A stretch of DNA of 64,000 nucleotides from Planococcus sp. MER TA 32b (GTDB lineage Bacteria > Bacillota > Bacilli > Bacillales_A > Planococcaceae): assembly GCA_023715185.1 (NCBI GenBank), contig JAMCAN010000001.1:310001-374000 (forward strand), given 5' to 3'. Shown piece after piece: positions 34,843 to 43,030 of this stretch (position 1 is the first letter of the stretch; every line of letters begins with the position of its first letter). The notes below the pieces were generated by a model, which was given only the letters and a program-made list of their open reading frames with translations, was not told the DNA's origin and searched no databases. Both the position numbers and the translations under genes were made by a program.

Positions 34843-35802
34843 ATGTTCTTTACAAATAATTTAGAAGAAAAAATATTTAATGTACATAAGCATATTAATT
34901 GTGATGAGTTACAAATACTCTCTGGATACCTTGGACCGACTCCGGTAGCTAGACTGCAAAGTCTTTCTATAAAAACGAAAGTTATATATGGGATGTATGG
35001 GAGTGAGTTAGTACCAGAAGCTTTGCATAAAGTATTAGTTGACAACCATCTTGATGGAAGACATGAAATACTCTATTCAAATATACCTGTGCATTCGAAG
35101 TGTTATGTTTGGAAGCTGCAGGGAGAAATAGTCTATTCTTTGATTGGTTCGGCGAACTTTAGCACTAGTAGCTTAAGCGCGGGTTATAGAGAATCACTTG
35201 CAGAAATGACTAATGATTCTTTTGAAGAGTTAGAAAAATACATGAATCATATTATTGGAAATTCAATAAAGTGTAATTCTTCTGAAGTCAGGTATATTCC
35301 TAATACCTCTATAAATCATAGTAGTCAAGAGTGCTCGATGATTCTATATAATCCGCTTAATAACGAGGTACCTCAAGGTAGCGGGTTAAATTGGGGACAT
35401 AGCATAAAAGGTCATACTAATATAGGTGATAGCTATATAACGATAAGAACTGAACATATTAAAAAATACCCTAAGTTATTCCCTAAAAAACAAATTAGCT
35501 CTAATTTGAAAAATCAAGAAGGACGAAGCAGTAGACAAAGTGATCCTATTGAATTGATTTGGGATGATGGATTTGTTATGAAAGCGTTGCTTGAAGGAAC
35601 TCAGCCAGTGGGAGAGACTAGATATCCTAAGCAGATAAGCTCTTTTCCACGTAAAAATATTTTAGGTGAATACTTAAGAAAGAGAATGGGTTTACCTGGA
35701 GATGCATTAATAACTATAAAGGATTTAGAAGACTACGGAAGAAATGATATTAAAATTTCATTGTTAAAGAGAGGGACATATTACGTAGATTTTTCTGTTT
35801 AA
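34843..35802 (+). CDS. NgoFVII/CglI-like restriction endonuclease (PLD nuclease + B3-like domain)
   Basis: This protein of about 319 residues has an N-terminal phospholipase-D nuclease half: VHSKCYVWKLQGEIVYSLIG with the HxK motif, then SANFSTSSLSAGYRES. The C-terminal half (from ~residue 175; LNWGHSIKGHTNIGDSYITI, ELIWDDGFVMKALLEG, YLRKRMG) resembles the B3-like DNA-binding domain of the NgoAVII/CglI family. In that family the R subunit recognises GCSGC-type sites and needs a Z1-containing helicase subunit, which this island supplies at 23.5 kb. ATG 34843 was chosen because it follows GGGGGGAAAG. It has its own transcription start after the terminator. Confidence 0.87.
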   Translation: MFFTNNLEEKIFNVHKHINCDELQILSGYLGPTPVARLQSLSIKTKVIYGMYGSELVPEALHKVLVDNHLDGRHEILYSNIPVHSKCYVWKLQGEIVYSLIGSANFSTSSLSAGYRESLAEMTNDSFEELEKYMNHIIGNSIKCNSSEVRYIPNTSINHSSQECSMILYNPLNNEVPQGSGLNWGHSIKGHTNIGDSYITIRTEHIKKYPKLFPKKQISSNLKNQEGRSSRQSDPIELIWDDGFVMKALLEGTQPVGETRYPKQISSFPRKNILGEYLRKRMGLPGDALITIKDLEDYGRNDIKISLLKRGTYYVDFSV

Positions 35803-35823
35803 CTCTTAAGTGAAATAACACGG

Positions 35824-36090
35824 GTGGGATCTTCAGTGGAAGCGAATATTATTTTAGGAAGAAATATGGATACTTCATATTGGATATTAGAATTAAAAAA
35901 AAGTGGTGCAAGCAACATAAATGTATTGGATTACGAATATTTTGGTGACCCTATTCAAATAGATGATGTATTTTATTTGTCTTCCCATGATCTTATGGAA
36001 AAAATAAAAAGTTATGACTCTAGAATCTATTATAAATCGCTATATATATTTCCGACTCTAAAAAAATATAATACGACTAATAGCAAGTAA
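35824..36090 (+). CDS. Small protein between the PLD nuclease and a REase-fold protein
   Basis: This is an ORF of about 84-88 residues (GTG at 35824 or 35836). It carries DTSYWILELKKSGASNINVL and FYLSSHDLMEKIKSYDSRIY, and has a mixed alpha/beta character. I do not recognise it. It sits 20 nt after the PLD gene, with the same AT-rich composition as the island, so it may be a small accessory subunit. The ribosome site is weak (GGGTGGG), so the start is uncertain. Confidence 0.55.
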   Translation: MGSSVEANIILGRNMDTSYWILELKKSGASNINVLDYEYFGDPIQIDDVFYLSSHDLMEKIKSYDSRIYYKSLYIFPTLKKYNTTNSK

Positions 36091-36124
36091 GTTCCGTGTA
36101 AAATATTGAATGGGAGTAAATATA

Positions 36125-36634
36125 ATGAAATCAAAATTTGAAAATATATTTAAAGATTTAAACGATATAGAGTTAATGAGTATTTATGCTATATGGTTAA
36201 AAGAATTAAAAGAGAGAAATTTGATAAGAACTAATAACGTTATTGGTGAATTAGGAGAATCTTTGGCTATTAAAATATATAATAGCACGAAAAATCTCCC
36301 GCGTTTACAAGCAGCACCCGTAGGCACGCAAAATATTGATGCTATTTCTGTAGAAGGAAAAAGATATAGTATTAAATCTACAACAGGAAGAGTTACGGGG
36401 GCATTTTACGGCCTCTTGGAGCCTGAGAGCACAGAGTTGGAAAGCATAAAATTTGAATATGTGATTGTTGTTGTATTCAGTAAAGAATTTGAAATTAAAT
36501 ATTTTTTGGAGGTTGAATGGTCAGTGTTTTTAAAATACAGAAAGTGGCATAGTAGGGTGAGGGCTTGGAATTTGCCAATTACTAAGGGGTTAATTGCTGA
36601 ATCCAACGTCATTATTATGAATTCTACAATATAA
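36125..36634 (+). CDS. Restriction-endonuclease-like protein (DUF6998-like)
   Basis: This protein of about 169 residues has NVIGELGESLAIKIY (Glu-helix), then APVGTQNIDAISVEGKRYSIKSTTG, where the D and K of a PD-(D/E)XK-like core are present but the middle acidic residue is Ile (Y-S-I-K-S). This layout resembles DUF6998-type proteins found beside restriction genes. The Ile may mean a moved acidic residue or an inactive nuclease. ATG 36125 has GGGAG ~8 nt upstream. Confidence 0.7.
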   Translation: MKSKFENIFKDLNDIELMSIYAIWLKELKERNLIRTNNVIGELGESLAIKIYNSTKNLPRLQAAPVGTQNIDAISVEGKRYSIKSTTGRVTGAFYGLLEPESTELESIKFEYVIVVVFSKEFEIKYFLEVEWSVFLKYRKWHSRVRAWNLPITKGLIAESNVIIMNSTI

Positions 36635-36757
36635 GTATTTTGATAGACCGTCTTATTTCTAATTTATTTTGAACTACTATATTGGAGGATTTTTTTTCTG
36701 TCGTGAAAGTATAAAAACGAATATTTATAAAGGAGAACAAAAGGGGAGACTGTCAAG

Positions 36758-38890
36758 GTGGAACATTATTTAAAAGAAAAATTTCAAAATTGGATGGGAC
36801 GTCAAAAAAAAGCGAACGGAGAAAAGTATAAATTCTCGACTCTTAAAATATATTCTAAATCCTTGGAAAAAACTAGTGCAAAGTTGAATGTGCAGAACCT
36901 GCCTGTAACAGATTTATTTAATATAGTCTCAATAGATAAGTTTAGGGAGATAGAAAAATTACTTAGAGCTGCCCCGAATTTTGCAGAGGTAGACCGTGCT
37001 ACAAGTAATAAAGCTTATTCAGCAGCTATGTCACTATACTCTAAATTTCTTTCAGAAAGAGAACATTCTTTTATTTGGATATTTCAAGGTAATCCGAAGT
37101 ACTATGATGTAATCGATGCAGTAAATGATTTACAGGAAATCACATGGGCAGTTAATCAATATACCAAGCAAATTAAAAAAGGAGACAGAGCTTATATTTG
37201 GCTGTCTGGACCTGGTGGAGGCATTGTCGCTGCAGGAACAATTTTATGTAACCCTGAGATTCGCCAGCCAAACTTGCAGGATCGCTATAGTCGGAGTGAA
37301 AGTTTGAATAACAAAGAATATTTAGCGGTGGATATAAAAATCGAAAGAAAATTGACTGCTTCAATTGTCGAAAGAACGCTTCTTCTCGCTGATGAAAGAA
37401 CGAAAAAGATGGAAATATTGACTTATCCGGGGGCAACAAATTTTAAAGTTACTAAAGAAGAAGATCAGGTCATACAGAGTATTATTGAAGGCAATTATGA
37501 ACACATTCCTGCTGCTGCGCCTCCTGAAGTTCAAATTAAAGATGAAAGACGTTACTGGATGTACGCTCCTGGAGAAGGATCCCGTTTGTGGGAAGAATTT
37601 TATGAAAAAGGAATTATGGGACTTGGATGGGAAGACCTCGGTGATTTGAAGCAGTTCCCCACAAAAAATGCGATGAAAGAAAAAATGAAAGAAATTTATG
37701 GAGAAGATTTTTCTTATAAAAATGCTGGGCATGCGACTTGGCAATTTGCCAATGAAATAGGGAAAAATGATGTTGTTTATGCAAAGAAAGGTCTGAAAAA
37801 GATCATCGGTCGGGGAGTTGTGACTTCGGAATACTTTTATGATGAAACACTTGAGGAATATAACCATGTTCATAAAGTGGATTGGACACATAAAGGAGAA
37901 TGGGACTATAAAGGACAGATTGCCCTTAAGGCACTCACGGAAATCACCCCTTACACAGAGGATTATCATAAGCTGGAACAATTATTTGATGAAATTTCAG
38001 ATGACATTCTTATTTCTGATGATGAAAATTTTAATTATGAAGAATATAAAGAGTCGGATTTTCTTTCAGAAGTGTATATGAGCAAAGAAAAATACAACAC
38101 ACTTAAGAATCTCCTTATCAGAAAGAAAAACCTTATTTTACTGGGGGCACCCGGAGTAGGTAAAACTTATGCAGCTGAGCGTCTTGCTTATTCCATAATG
38201 GGCAGTAAAGATAAGAGCAGAGTTCAAGTTGTACAATTCCATCAAAGCTACAGCTATGAAGATTTTATTATGGGCTATAGACCTGATGATAATGGTTTTT
38301 CTTTATCAAAAGGCCCTTTTTATGAATTCTGTAAAAAAGCGGAGCCGGATGACCGGCCGTATTTTTTTATCATTGATGAAATCAACAGGGGAAATTTAAG
38401 TAAGATTTTCGGGGAACTATTAATGTTAATTGAAAATGATAAAAGAGGAAAAGAGTTAAGACTGCTATACTCTGATGAACAATTTTCTGTTCCGGAGAAC
38501 GTTTATATTATAGGAATGATGAATACAGCTGATCGAAGTCTGGCTATGATCGATTATGCTTTACGCCGCAGATTTGCTTTTTTTGAGTTTGAACCGGCTT
38601 TTCGAAGTGAAGGGTTCAAGAAGTATCAGGCAACTATTGAGAATGAGAAATTCGGACAATTAGTGGACACTGTGATTGCATTGAATAAAGCAATTGCGGA
38701 AGACGCTTCTTTGGGAGGCGGTTTCCGAATCGGGCACAGTTATTTTTCAACCAGAATTGATATTGACGATGAATGGCTGACAGAGATAGTGGAGTATGAA
38801 TTAATTCCGCTCATTAATGAGTATTGGTTTGATGAACCTTCGCAGGTAGAGTATTGGAATAATAAGCTCAGAGGTTCCCTGCGTGATTAG
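36758..38890 (+). CDS. mcrB: McrB-type AAA+ GTPase with two PUA/EVE-like recognition domains
   Basis: In this 710-residue protein residues ~103-235 form an EVE-like domain (FIWIFQGNPKYYDVIDAV, GDRAYIWLSGPGGGIVAAG). Residues ~268-400 form a second PUA/EVE-like domain (YWMYAPGEGSRLWEEFYEKG, GLGWEDLGDLKQF). The McrB AAA+ core follows: Walker A GAPGVGKTYAAERL (~461-474), Walker B FFIIDEINRGNLSKIFGE (~537-554) and the MNTADRSLAMIDYALRRR signature (~587). McrB with McrC cuts DNA bearing modified cytosine. The GTG start has AGGGGAG ~9 nt upstream. It overlaps mcrC by 8 nt. Confidence 0.93.
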   Translation: MEHYLKEKFQNWMGRQKKANGEKYKFSTLKIYSKSLEKTSAKLNVQNLPVTDLFNIVSIDKFREIEKLLRAAPNFAEVDRATSNKAYSAAMSLYSKFLSEREHSFIWIFQGNPKYYDVIDAVNDLQEITWAVNQYTKQIKKGDRAYIWLSGPGGGIVAAGTILCNPEIRQPNLQDRYSRSESLNNKEYLAVDIKIERKLTASIVERTLLLADERTKKMEILTYPGATNFKVTKEEDQVIQSIIEGNYEHIPAAAPPEVQIKDERRYWMYAPGEGSRLWEEFYEKGIMGLGWEDLGDLKQFPTKNAMKEKMKEIYGEDFSYKNAGHATWQFANEIGKNDVVYAKKGLKKIIGRGVVTSEYFYDETLEEYNHVHKVDWTHKGEWDYKGQIALKALTEITPYTEDYHKLEQLFDEISDDILISDDENFNYEEYKESDFLSEVYMSKEKYNTLKNLLIRKKNLILLGAPGVGKTYAAERLAYSIMGSKDKSRVQVVQFHQSYSYEDFIMGYRPDDNGFSLSKGPFYEFCKKAEPDDRPYFFIIDEINRGNLSKIFGELLMLIENDKRGKELRLLYSDEQFSVPENVYIIGMMNTADRSLAMIDYALRRRFAFFEFEPAFRSEGFKKYQATIENEKFGQLVDTVIALNKAIAEDASLGGGFRIGHSYFSTRIDIDDEWLTEIVEYELIPLINEYWFDEPSQVEYWNNKLRGSLRD

Positions 38891-39914
38891 GCTGAAAAAC
38901 ATCTATTATATGCTCTCCTACGCTTATCGAGTTTTAAACGAGGAAGGTTATAAAAGTATCCAGGCCGAAGAATTTGAAAATATTCATGATTTAATGGCTG
39001 CTATTTTAATTCAGGGAGTGACTCTCCAATGCAAAAGGGGGTTGCATAAGGATTATATCAAGGCCACTGAAGTGACAGGCAATTTGCGAGGGAAAATCGA
39101 TGTTACAAACTCCATAAAACAAAATACGCTGATGAGAAGAAGTATGGTATGCCATTTTGATGAATTCTCAGAAAATATCCTGTTAAATCAAATCGTTAAA
39201 ACGACTATGCAATTACTTATTCAAAGCAAAGAAGTTAAAGCGGACAACCGCAAAGAACTGAGGAAACTTTCTCTTTTCTTTGAAAATGTAGATTTAATCT
39301 CACCGCAGACAATCAATTGGAGTGCTCTTTCCTATCACCGGAATAACGCAACTTATAAACTGCTGATGAATGTTTGTTTAATGATTATAAAGGGCTTGCT
39401 GATGACAACTGAAAACGGAGAATACAAAATGCGGCAATTCCTGGACGATCAGCAAATGCATCAACTGTATGAAAAATTTCTTCTTGGTTATTTTAAAAAG
39501 GAGTATCCGGAGTTTTCCGTAAAAGCGTCATTTATTGACTGGAATGTTGATGATGGCATTACTGAATTTCTTCCGGCAATGAAATCTGACATTACTTTGA
39601 TTAATGCGGACAAAACTTTAATTATAGACGCTAAGTATTACGGGAAAACGATGCAGACACATTCGATGTACAATAGCAGAACTCTAAACTCCAACAACTT
39701 ATATCAAATCTATACTTATGTTAAAAACAAAGACAGAAGCGGAAGCGGAAATGTCAGTGGTTTGCTGCTTTACGCCAAGACTGATGAAGAAATTACTCCA
39801 AATAATGAATACCAGATTGATGGTAACAAGATAATCGTAAGAACATTAGATTTAGGAGCGGAATGGGCTGTTATTGTTGAGCAGCTGAGTGAAGTGGCAA
39901 TGATCGTAAAGTAA
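38883..39914 (+). CDS. mcrC: McrC-family nuclease subunit of a type IV restriction system
   Basis: This 343-residue protein has N-terminal IYYMLSYAYRVLNEEGYK and LQCKRGLHKDYIK, then GNLRGKIDVTNSIKQNT, typical of McrC. The C-terminal PD-(D/E)XK site is ITLINADKTLIIDAKYYGKT (residues ~236-255; D...D-A-K). It docks on McrB hexamers and supplies the nuclease. The GTG start lies inside the end of mcrB, so the two are coupled. Confidence 0.93.
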   Translation: MIRLKNIYYMLSYAYRVLNEEGYKSIQAEEFENIHDLMAAILIQGVTLQCKRGLHKDYIKATEVTGNLRGKIDVTNSIKQNTLMRRSMVCHFDEFSENILLNQIVKTTMQLLIQSKEVKADNRKELRKLSLFFENVDLISPQTINWSALSYHRNNATYKLLMNVCLMIIKGLLMTTENGEYKMRQFLDDQQMHQLYEKFLLGYFKKEYPEFSVKASFIDWNVDDGITEFLPAMKSDITLINADKTLIIDAKYYGKTMQTHSMYNSRTLNSNNLYQIYTYVKNKDRSGSGNVSGLLLYAKTDEEITPNNEYQIDGNKIIVRTLDLGAEWAVIVEQLSEVAMIVK

Positions 39915-39947
39915 AATTAGATTAACTTTGAAAATGGGGGAACAAAA

Positions 39948-40325
39948 ATGGAATTCAAAATCACAGAAAAAGAAATGTACTTTGAAAACGAGCAATATGC
40001 ATCACGGATGATTATAAAGGGAAAAGGTCCGGGACATGACGGAGGTGAACCGAGACTCAGATGTGCTATTACACTGACTATCCGGATCAAAGGAACAGAC
40101 AATGAAATAAAGCTCACTGGAAATATTTATTGGGACGCCAAATATCCGAAAACACATGTTTTCTTTACTGGCGGAAGTATAAGGGAGTTTATCGCAGGAC
40201 AAGGTTTGGACTATGCCCAATTTAAATCAGAATACTGGGATAAGGTGAAACGATTGGCAGCAAACGTCTTCACGGATAAAGAGATTCTTGAATACAATAA
40301 AATGATGGAACAGGTAAAGGCTTAA
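39948..40325 (+). CDS. Hypothetical protein downstream of mcrC (125 aa)
   Basis: This is a soluble 125-residue protein with GKGPGHDGGEPRLRCAITLTI near residue 26, GNIYWDAKYPKTHVFFTGGS in the middle and a helical C-terminus. I do not recognise a family. It lies 33 nt after mcrC with AAATGGGGG upstream, and a strong terminator follows. It is therefore most likely the last gene of the mcrBC operon. Confidence 0.75.
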   Translation: MEFKITEKEMYFENEQYASRMIIKGKGPGHDGGEPRLRCAITLTIRIKGTDNEIKLTGNIYWDAKYPKTHVFFTGGSIREFIAGQGLDYAQFKSEYWDKVKRLAANVFTDKEILEYNKMMEQVKA

Positions 40326-40347
40326 TCTGATTGTTGGTATCAATATT

Positions 40348-40379
40348 AAAATGGATTGCCGTATTGGCAATCCATTTTT
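40348..40379 (+). terminator. Terminator of the mcrBC operon
   Basis: ATGGATTGCC-GTATT-GGCAATCCATTTTT forms a 10-bp perfect stem with a T tail. A near-identical hairpin recurs 415 bp downstream at 40764-40796. Confidence 0.9.
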
Positions 40380-40561
40380 CAGGCTGTCGAGAAACATCAT
40401 CTGCTTCAAGCATTTCGCTGCTTATCTTGAAGCTGGAGTGGCAATGCAGAGACAGACGGACGCGTTCTGCAGGGAGCTGCCTGCTGCGTTTTATATCCGT
40501 AGAAGCAGATGAATTTTTTCTCAGAAAACAAAAATAGTTAGATTACTTCTTTATAGAAAGC

Positions 40562-40735
40562 GGTTCTGAGATATGGAACAAAACAGCGAAGACTCCCAGG
40601 TGATTAGAAACAGAGTTGGCTTCCAACTCTGTTTCGAGCGAAGTGCTGAGATCCACTCGGGCGAAGTGGAACGAGAACGAGTTAGCTCAGCGCGAGCCAC
40701 CAGGAAAGCGGAGCTGTTTTGTGGAATATCGGTAT
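40562..40735. repeat. Dispersed intergenic repeat, copy B
   Basis: The left end GATATGGAACAAAACAGCGA (40569) and right end GGAGCTGTTTTGTGGAATAT (40710-40729) are inverted relative to each other and match copies A and D. The interior is rich in sub-palindromes, for example AACAGAGTTGG/CCAACTCTGTT. The 663-bp gap 40326-40988 otherwise holds two hairpin terminators and a partial direct repeat. Plus-strand ORFs inside it are translations of the repeat. Confidence 0.72.
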
Positions 40736-40763
40736 CCTGGCTTTATTTTTCAACAAGCTGTAA

Positions 40764-40796
40764 GCTGGATTGCCATATTGGCAATCCAGTTTTATG
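40764..40796 (+). terminator. Second copy of the GGATTGCC hairpin
   Basis: CTGGATTGCC-ATATT-GGCAATCCAGTTTTAT matches the terminator at 40348-40379 in its 21-nt core except for one loop base. Confidence 0.7.
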
Positions 40797-40839
40797 GTCT
40801 ATTCTTCCTTCATCTGAAATTCTCCACAAATCCTTCCCC

Positions 40840-40900
40840 CTTGATTAATCCACCAAATAGCAGCATCATCAAACTTGGAAACTGCTGAGTTTTGAGCGTT
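40840..40900. repeat. Direct repeat, copy 1 (partner at 42218)
   Basis: In the first 39 bp this copy differs from 42218-42256 by only two bases, and weaker similarity continues on both sides. On the minus strand both copies read SKFDDA(A/T)IWWINQG, so an eroded coding fragment is possible. The pair brackets the lipoprotein gene. Confidence 0.75.
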
Positions 40901-40904
40901 TGCT

Positions 40905-40952
40905 AAAAAAGCCGAACCTCTCACTGAATATAATGAGGGATTCGGCTTTTTC
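40905..40952 (-). terminator. Terminator of the lipoprotein gene
   Basis: AAAAAGCCGAA-CCTCTCA / TGAGGGA-TTCGGCTTTTT forms a long bidirectional hairpin 37 bp beyond the minus-strand gene stop. Confidence 0.85.
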
Positions 40953-40988
40953 TATTCTCTTGGATTAATTTGTTTCAAACATCTCTGC

Positions 40989-42113
40989 CTACTGATAATT
41001 CACAACCGCCGGACTCGGATCAAGCGCGATGACTTCTTCCGGGGTTAAGATGGGTTCGTCTTTCTTATAGAAAATTTTAAAGCCGCCGTACTGGGAGGTT
41101 TCGTTCCGTACGAATCTTCGGTAATTCGAAATTTTGGCGGCTGAATAGCCCCATCCGTCAAAGTTCAGTACAACTTCAACATTTTCGGTTGGTTGAATGG
41201 CTTCTTTATTCGTCAGCGCTTCATCCATGAACTGGTGGACGAGGACGATTTTGTCCGGCAGATCATGTTCTTCCACCATGTCCGTGAGATAGTCCACCGC
41301 TTCCTGAACTTCGGAACCGTTAACCTGGCCCAGGACCGTGCCGGGGATTTCACCTTCTTCCACAGAAAATTCAGTGTCGATGGCGAGATGGACGTGAGGA
41401 AGTTGCAGCCATTTCTCGATCAGCTTGACTTGGTTTAGGACAGAATCTGTTCCCAGCTGGACGTCCAGCATGAGCAGCGCGCCATTTTCTTCGGCGAGCT
41501 TGGCGTACTCGTCAATTTTATCGGATGGCGTCATGTGATAAAATTTTCCGTCAGTCGCCGGGCTCCTTTGAGCGACGGTGGTGATCAGTTCGATCATCGG
41601 GATGGCTGGCCGGTCAGGGTCGGCATCCGAGTAGGCCTGTGTCTGCTCTTTCAGTTTTTCCATGAAGGCCTCCGGTTCCATTTCACCCAGTATGCCCATA
41701 TTGGATGAGTTGGGATGTCCGTAATAGGCGACTAGGCGATGGTTTTTTAACGGTCCATCGGTCAGATCTTCGCCATCCTTGACCAGCGTTTCACCGGCGG
41801 GCACCATTCTTTGGACCTGGTCTCCGTAGGCTTCGGGTACCGGCATATTTGCCAGTTCTTCTTCAGTCCAAGTCTCCTGAATGGACTGGGCACCTTCAGC
41901 CGGTTCTAAGGGTTTATAGGGGTCCTGAGGTTCCGGCTCTTCTTCTTCCGGAATCTTTGCTTCTTCTTTTTCGTTGTCTTCATCCTTTGTGTTGTCTTGA
42001 GATGCTGCGTTTTCTTTTTCATTGTTTTCGCCGTCTTCAGTAGAAGAGTTGGAGCAGGCAGCAAGGAATAAAGCCAGCAGCACTGCAAAGGCCAGCAGGA
42101 TTAGTTTTTTCAT
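40989..42113 (-). CDS. Lipoprotein of unknown function
   Basis: This 374-residue protein has a type II signal (LLALFLAAC lipobox at Cys20) and a Glu/Asn/Lys-rich linker to about residue 70. The folded extracellular domain contains HRLVAYYGHPNSSNMGILGE, PAIPMIELITTVAQRSP, GALLMLDVQLGTDSV, HVHLAIDTEFSVEEGEIPG and DKIVLVHQFMDEAL. The repeated Asp/His/Glu-bearing strands suggest a TIM-barrel-like fold, possibly glycosidase-like, but I cannot name the family. It is minus-strand, between the defense island and glpP, and is bracketed by a ~60-90 bp direct repeat. Confidence 0.78.
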   Translation of the reverse strand: MKKLILLAFAVLLALFLAACSNSSTEDGENNEKENAASQDNTKDEDNEKEEAKIPEEEEPEPQDPYKPLEPAEGAQSIQETWTEEELANMPVPEAYGDQVQRMVPAGETLVKDGEDLTDGPLKNHRLVAYYGHPNSSNMGILGEMEPEAFMEKLKEQTQAYSDADPDRPAIPMIELITTVAQRSPATDGKFYHMTPSDKIDEYAKLAEENGALLMLDVQLGTDSVLNQVKLIEKWLQLPHVHLAIDTEFSVEEGEIPGTVLGQVNGSEVQEAVDYLTDMVEEHDLPDKIVLVHQFMDEALTNKEAIQPTENVEVVLNFDGWGYSAAKISNYRRFVRNETSQYGGFKIFYKKDEPILTPEEVIALDPSPAVVNYQ

Positions 42114-42217
42114 GAAGTCACGTCCTTATGTATTTGGATTAGATGGATGGCCCTGTCTTATATTCCCTTCTGTCTGGATTTTAATCATGAATTTCGCCGG
42201 AATCCGGAAAGCTCGTC

Positions 42218-42278
42218 CTTGATTAATCCACCAAATAGTAGCATCATCAAACTTAGAGGCTGTTGAGTGCAGAGCGTA
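42218..42278. repeat. Direct repeat, copy 2 (partner at 40840)
   Basis: This copy lies in the glpP leader, ending ~25 bp before the glpP start. See the partner entry at 40840-40900 for the alignment. Confidence 0.75.
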
Positions 42279-42302
42279 TGAATTGCGGAGGAGGAAAACG
42301 GA

Positions 42303-42848
42303 ATGCCGGAGTTGCAGGGCGTGTTGCCCGTGTTGCGGAATATGAAGGATTTTGAGCGTTTGCTGGAGAGCCATCATCCATATATTATTTTTCTGGAAGT
42401 GCGGCTGTCGCAGCTGCAGGTTTTGGTGCGCACCGCGAAGAAGGCGGGAAAAAAAGTGATTTTGCATGCCGATCTGATCCAGGGGCTGAAGACGGATGCT
42501 TACGGAATGGAGTTTCTGGTGAGGGAGGTCAAGCCGGACGGCATCATTTCGACGCGCGCTAATGTGATTGCGCTGGCGAAGAAGAATAATCTGCTGACGA
42601 TTCAGCGGCTGTTTTTGCTGGACAGCCATGCACTGGAGAATAATATCAAGCAGATCGGCCAGGCGGCGCCGGATTATATCGAGTTATTGCCCGGCATCAT
42701 TCCGTCCGTGATTGAGGAAGTGCACCAAAAAACCGGTATCCCGATCATTGCGGGAGGGCTGATCCGCAGTGCGGAAGACGTGGAGCTTGCTTACAGCGGC
42801 GGGGCCAAAGCCGTATCCACATCAGATTCCGAGCTGTGGGAATTGTGA
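42303..42848 (+). CDS. glpP: Glycerol uptake operon antiterminator GlpP
   Basis: This 181-residue TIM-barrel-like RNA-binding regulator shows LPVLRNMKDFERLLES, IIFLEVRLSQLQVLV, GKKVILHADLIQGLKTDAYG, KPDGIISTRANVIALAKK, PDYIELLPGIIP, and IIAGGLIRSAEDVELAYSGG. On binding glycerol-3-phosphate it prevents termination in glp leader RNAs. Three candidate leaders lie downstream (42931, 45424 and 47348). GGAGGAGG precedes the ATG. Confidence 0.96.
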   Translation: MPELQGVLPVLRNMKDFERLLESHHPYIIFLEVRLSQLQVLVRTAKKAGKKVILHADLIQGLKTDAYGMEFLVREVKPDGIISTRANVIALAKKNNLLTIQRLFLLDSHALENNIKQIGQAAPDYIELLPGIIPSVIEEVHQKTGIPIIAGGLIRSAEDVELAYSGGAKAVSTSDSELWEL

Positions 42849-42862
42849 CGGAGAACGATTTG

Positions 42863-42987
42863 TTGACCGCGCTTTCAAAAGCTGATAAATTTAGAGTGAC
42901 AAGTTAAGAACTGTGTACGAGAAGAGGAGACCCGCACTGTAACGGACAAATTCTGACTGGGATTTGTCCGTTCGGTGTGGGTTTTTT
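42863..42987 (+). promoter_or_regulatory. glpF promoter and GlpP-type leader terminator
   Basis: TTGACC (42863) and TAAATT (42886) are 17 bp apart. The leader carries ACAAGTTAAGAACTGTGT, then a large hairpin, CCCGCAC...ACGGACAAAT / ATTTGTCCGT...GTGTGGG, ending in TTTTTT at 42982-42987. The terminator lies inside the transcribed leader before glpF, as in GlpP-controlled antitermination. The -35 overlaps a cre-like GCGCTTTC that is shared with the glpK2 promoter. Confidence 0.78.
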
Positions 42988-43030
42988 GTGTTTTTCGGGT
43001 TCTGGACCGACTATCCTGGAGGAGATTATT

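Noticed and set aside
40573-40888. Two overlapping plus-strand ORFs of ~90 aa
   Set aside because: They lie inside dispersed repeat copy B and a hairpin, have no ribosome site, and their peptides are translations of the repeat.
42126-42629. Minus-strand ORF of 167 aa over glpP
   Set aside because: Most of it is antisense to the clearly coding glpP; only the part matching the direct repeat is of interest, and that is reported as a repeat.
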